Assembly: GCA_905233515.1 (NCBI GenBank)
Contig: CAJOEQ010000086.1
Location: 1 to 6,547 of the forward strand
Length of the DNA: 6,547 bases
From: an uncultured Synergistales bacterium
Lineage (GTDB): Bacteria > Synergistota > Synergistia > Synergistales > Aminobacteriaceae
Direction: 5' to 3'
Shown here in pieces: positions 6,064 to 6,547 of this stretch. Position numbers and translations under genes: made by a program. A model generated the notes under the pieces. It was not told the DNA's origin. It worked only from the letters and a program-made list of their open reading frames with translations, and did not search any database. Numbering within the stretch: the stretch's first letter is position 1; the number at the start of each line of letters is the position of its first letter.

Positions 6064-6075
6064 ATTTATTTTTAC

Positions 6076-6441
6076 ATGTCAGACAATGATAAATTATGCC
6101 CATTAAAGCACCTTGCTAATACTTTCGGCGGAAAATGGAAATTACCGATAATTTGCATACTTTCTTGTGATAATTACTCGGCCAAACGTTACAGCGTGTT
6201 AAAACGCAGGCTCGGAAATATCACAAATTTAATGCTTGCTCAATCTTTGAGGGAGCTTGAATCTTCCGGACTCGTTCACAGAGAACAATATAACGAGATC
6301 CCGCCCAGAGTCGAATATTCACTAACTGAACGCGGTAAGAGTGCTTTAACATTCATAAATTATGCTGCAGAGTGGGCTATAAAGGATTTGCGCGAAAATT
6401 CAAATCAAATTTTTTGTAGTAAATGTATTATTACAGATTAA
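6076..6441 (+). CDS. HxlR family winged-helix transcriptional regulator
   Basis: This 121-residue cytoplasmic DNA-binding protein has all HxlR marks: Cys8-Pro9 near the start, FGGKWKLPII (residues 17-26), the recognition region ITNLMLAQSLRELESSGLVHRE (49-70) and the wing IPPRVEYSLTERGKSAL (75-91). Family members act as dimers, and several (such as YodB and HypR types) sense electrophiles or disulfide stress through the N-terminal cysteine, which is present here. Unusually, the C-terminus adds a CxxC pair (Cys114, Cys117), which could form a disulfide or bind metal. The gene is divergent from an MBL-fold hydrolase followed by a nitroreductase, the kind of target often found beside HxlR regulators, and a dyad lies in the shared intergenic region. 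So redox- or electrophile-dependent control of that unit is a reasonable inference, though two of the three targets are now broken. The effector is unknown. Confidence 0.9.
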   Translation: MSDNDKLCPLKHLANTFGGKWKLPIICILSCDNYSAKRYSVLKRRLGNITNLMLAQSLRELESSGLVHREQYNEIPPRVEYSLTERGKSALTFINYAAEWAIKDLRENSNQIFCSKCIITD

Positions 6442-6460
6442 TTTTTTCGTTACAGCATAA

Positions 6461-6492
6461 TTGTATAAATTATAATAAAATATGTTATACAA
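6461..6492. repeat. AT-rich 8-bp inverted repeat downstream of the HxlR gene
   Basis: TTGTATAA (6461-6468) and TTATACAA (6485-6492) are perfect inverted copies separated by 16 bases. The second arm overlaps an extended -10-like TGTTATACA on the + strand. It could be an operator, a weak hairpin, or chance in AT-rich DNA; no G-C-rich terminator is seen after the regulator. No gene can be supported from here to the window end. Confidence 0.45.
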
Positions 6493-6547
6493 GTTTAAAA
6501 ATTTTTATTCATGTGAGACTCTCTCTTTGCGTGAAAATATTTTTTGC

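Noticed and set aside
6013..6075. Longer HxlR protein from GTG 6013
   Set aside because: The ribosome binding site AAAGGAG lies within that extension and the extra residues do not resemble the family.
6509..6547. Possible C-terminal end of a - strand gene entering from the right edge
   Set aside because: Only 12 codons before a TGA are visible and they match nothing recognisable.

Overview
The window looks like a piece of an AT-rich genome from a strictly anaerobic, amino-acid-fermenting bacterium that makes selenoproteins. The main reason is a glycine-reductase-type (grd) locus that includes a GrdB with an in-frame UGA selenocysteine codon. Clostridia and Synergistota both carry such loci, and the sequence alone does not let me choose between them.

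Left part (about 1-4430, all + strand). The window opens inside grdD, the acetyl-phosphate-forming subunit of component C. It is followed almost without a gap by a small DUF3343 protein, a putative Se/S-carrier family, and then by a rho-independent terminator. A second transcription unit begins with a promoter candidate and a strong ribosome binding site and encodes grdX, grdE and grdB. GrdE is the pyruvoyl-forming proprotein of the substrate-binding component B, and GrdB is its selenoprotein partner. A hairpin just after the UGA fits a bacterial SECIS element. A second, probably bidirectional, terminator closes this unit. Together GrdE and GrdB bind and activate the amine substrate (glycine, or possibly betaine or sarcosine), selenoprotein GrdA (not in the window) takes up the carboxymethyl group, and GrdC/GrdD release acetyl phosphate for ATP synthesis.

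Right part (about 4406-5925, - strand). Three genes are packed head to tail: a metallo-beta-lactamase-fold hydrolase broken by a single-base frameshift, a nitroreductase reduced to a pseudogene (internal stop, apparent N-terminal shortening, lost C-terminal half), and a short ferritin-like protein whose diiron ligands are mostly replaced. Divergent from them at 6076-6441 is an intact HxlR-family regulator. The intergenic region holds a dyad that overlaps promoter candidates for both directions. This resembles an electrophile- or redox-responsive detoxification cassette whose regulator is intact while its likely target genes are decaying.

I found no CRISPR array, phage, insertion sequence, tRNA or rRNA. 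I did not find a clearly new system. The most notable points are the recoded grdB with its hairpin, the rearranged grd layout without grdA and with DUF3343, and the decaying HxlR-linked cassette.
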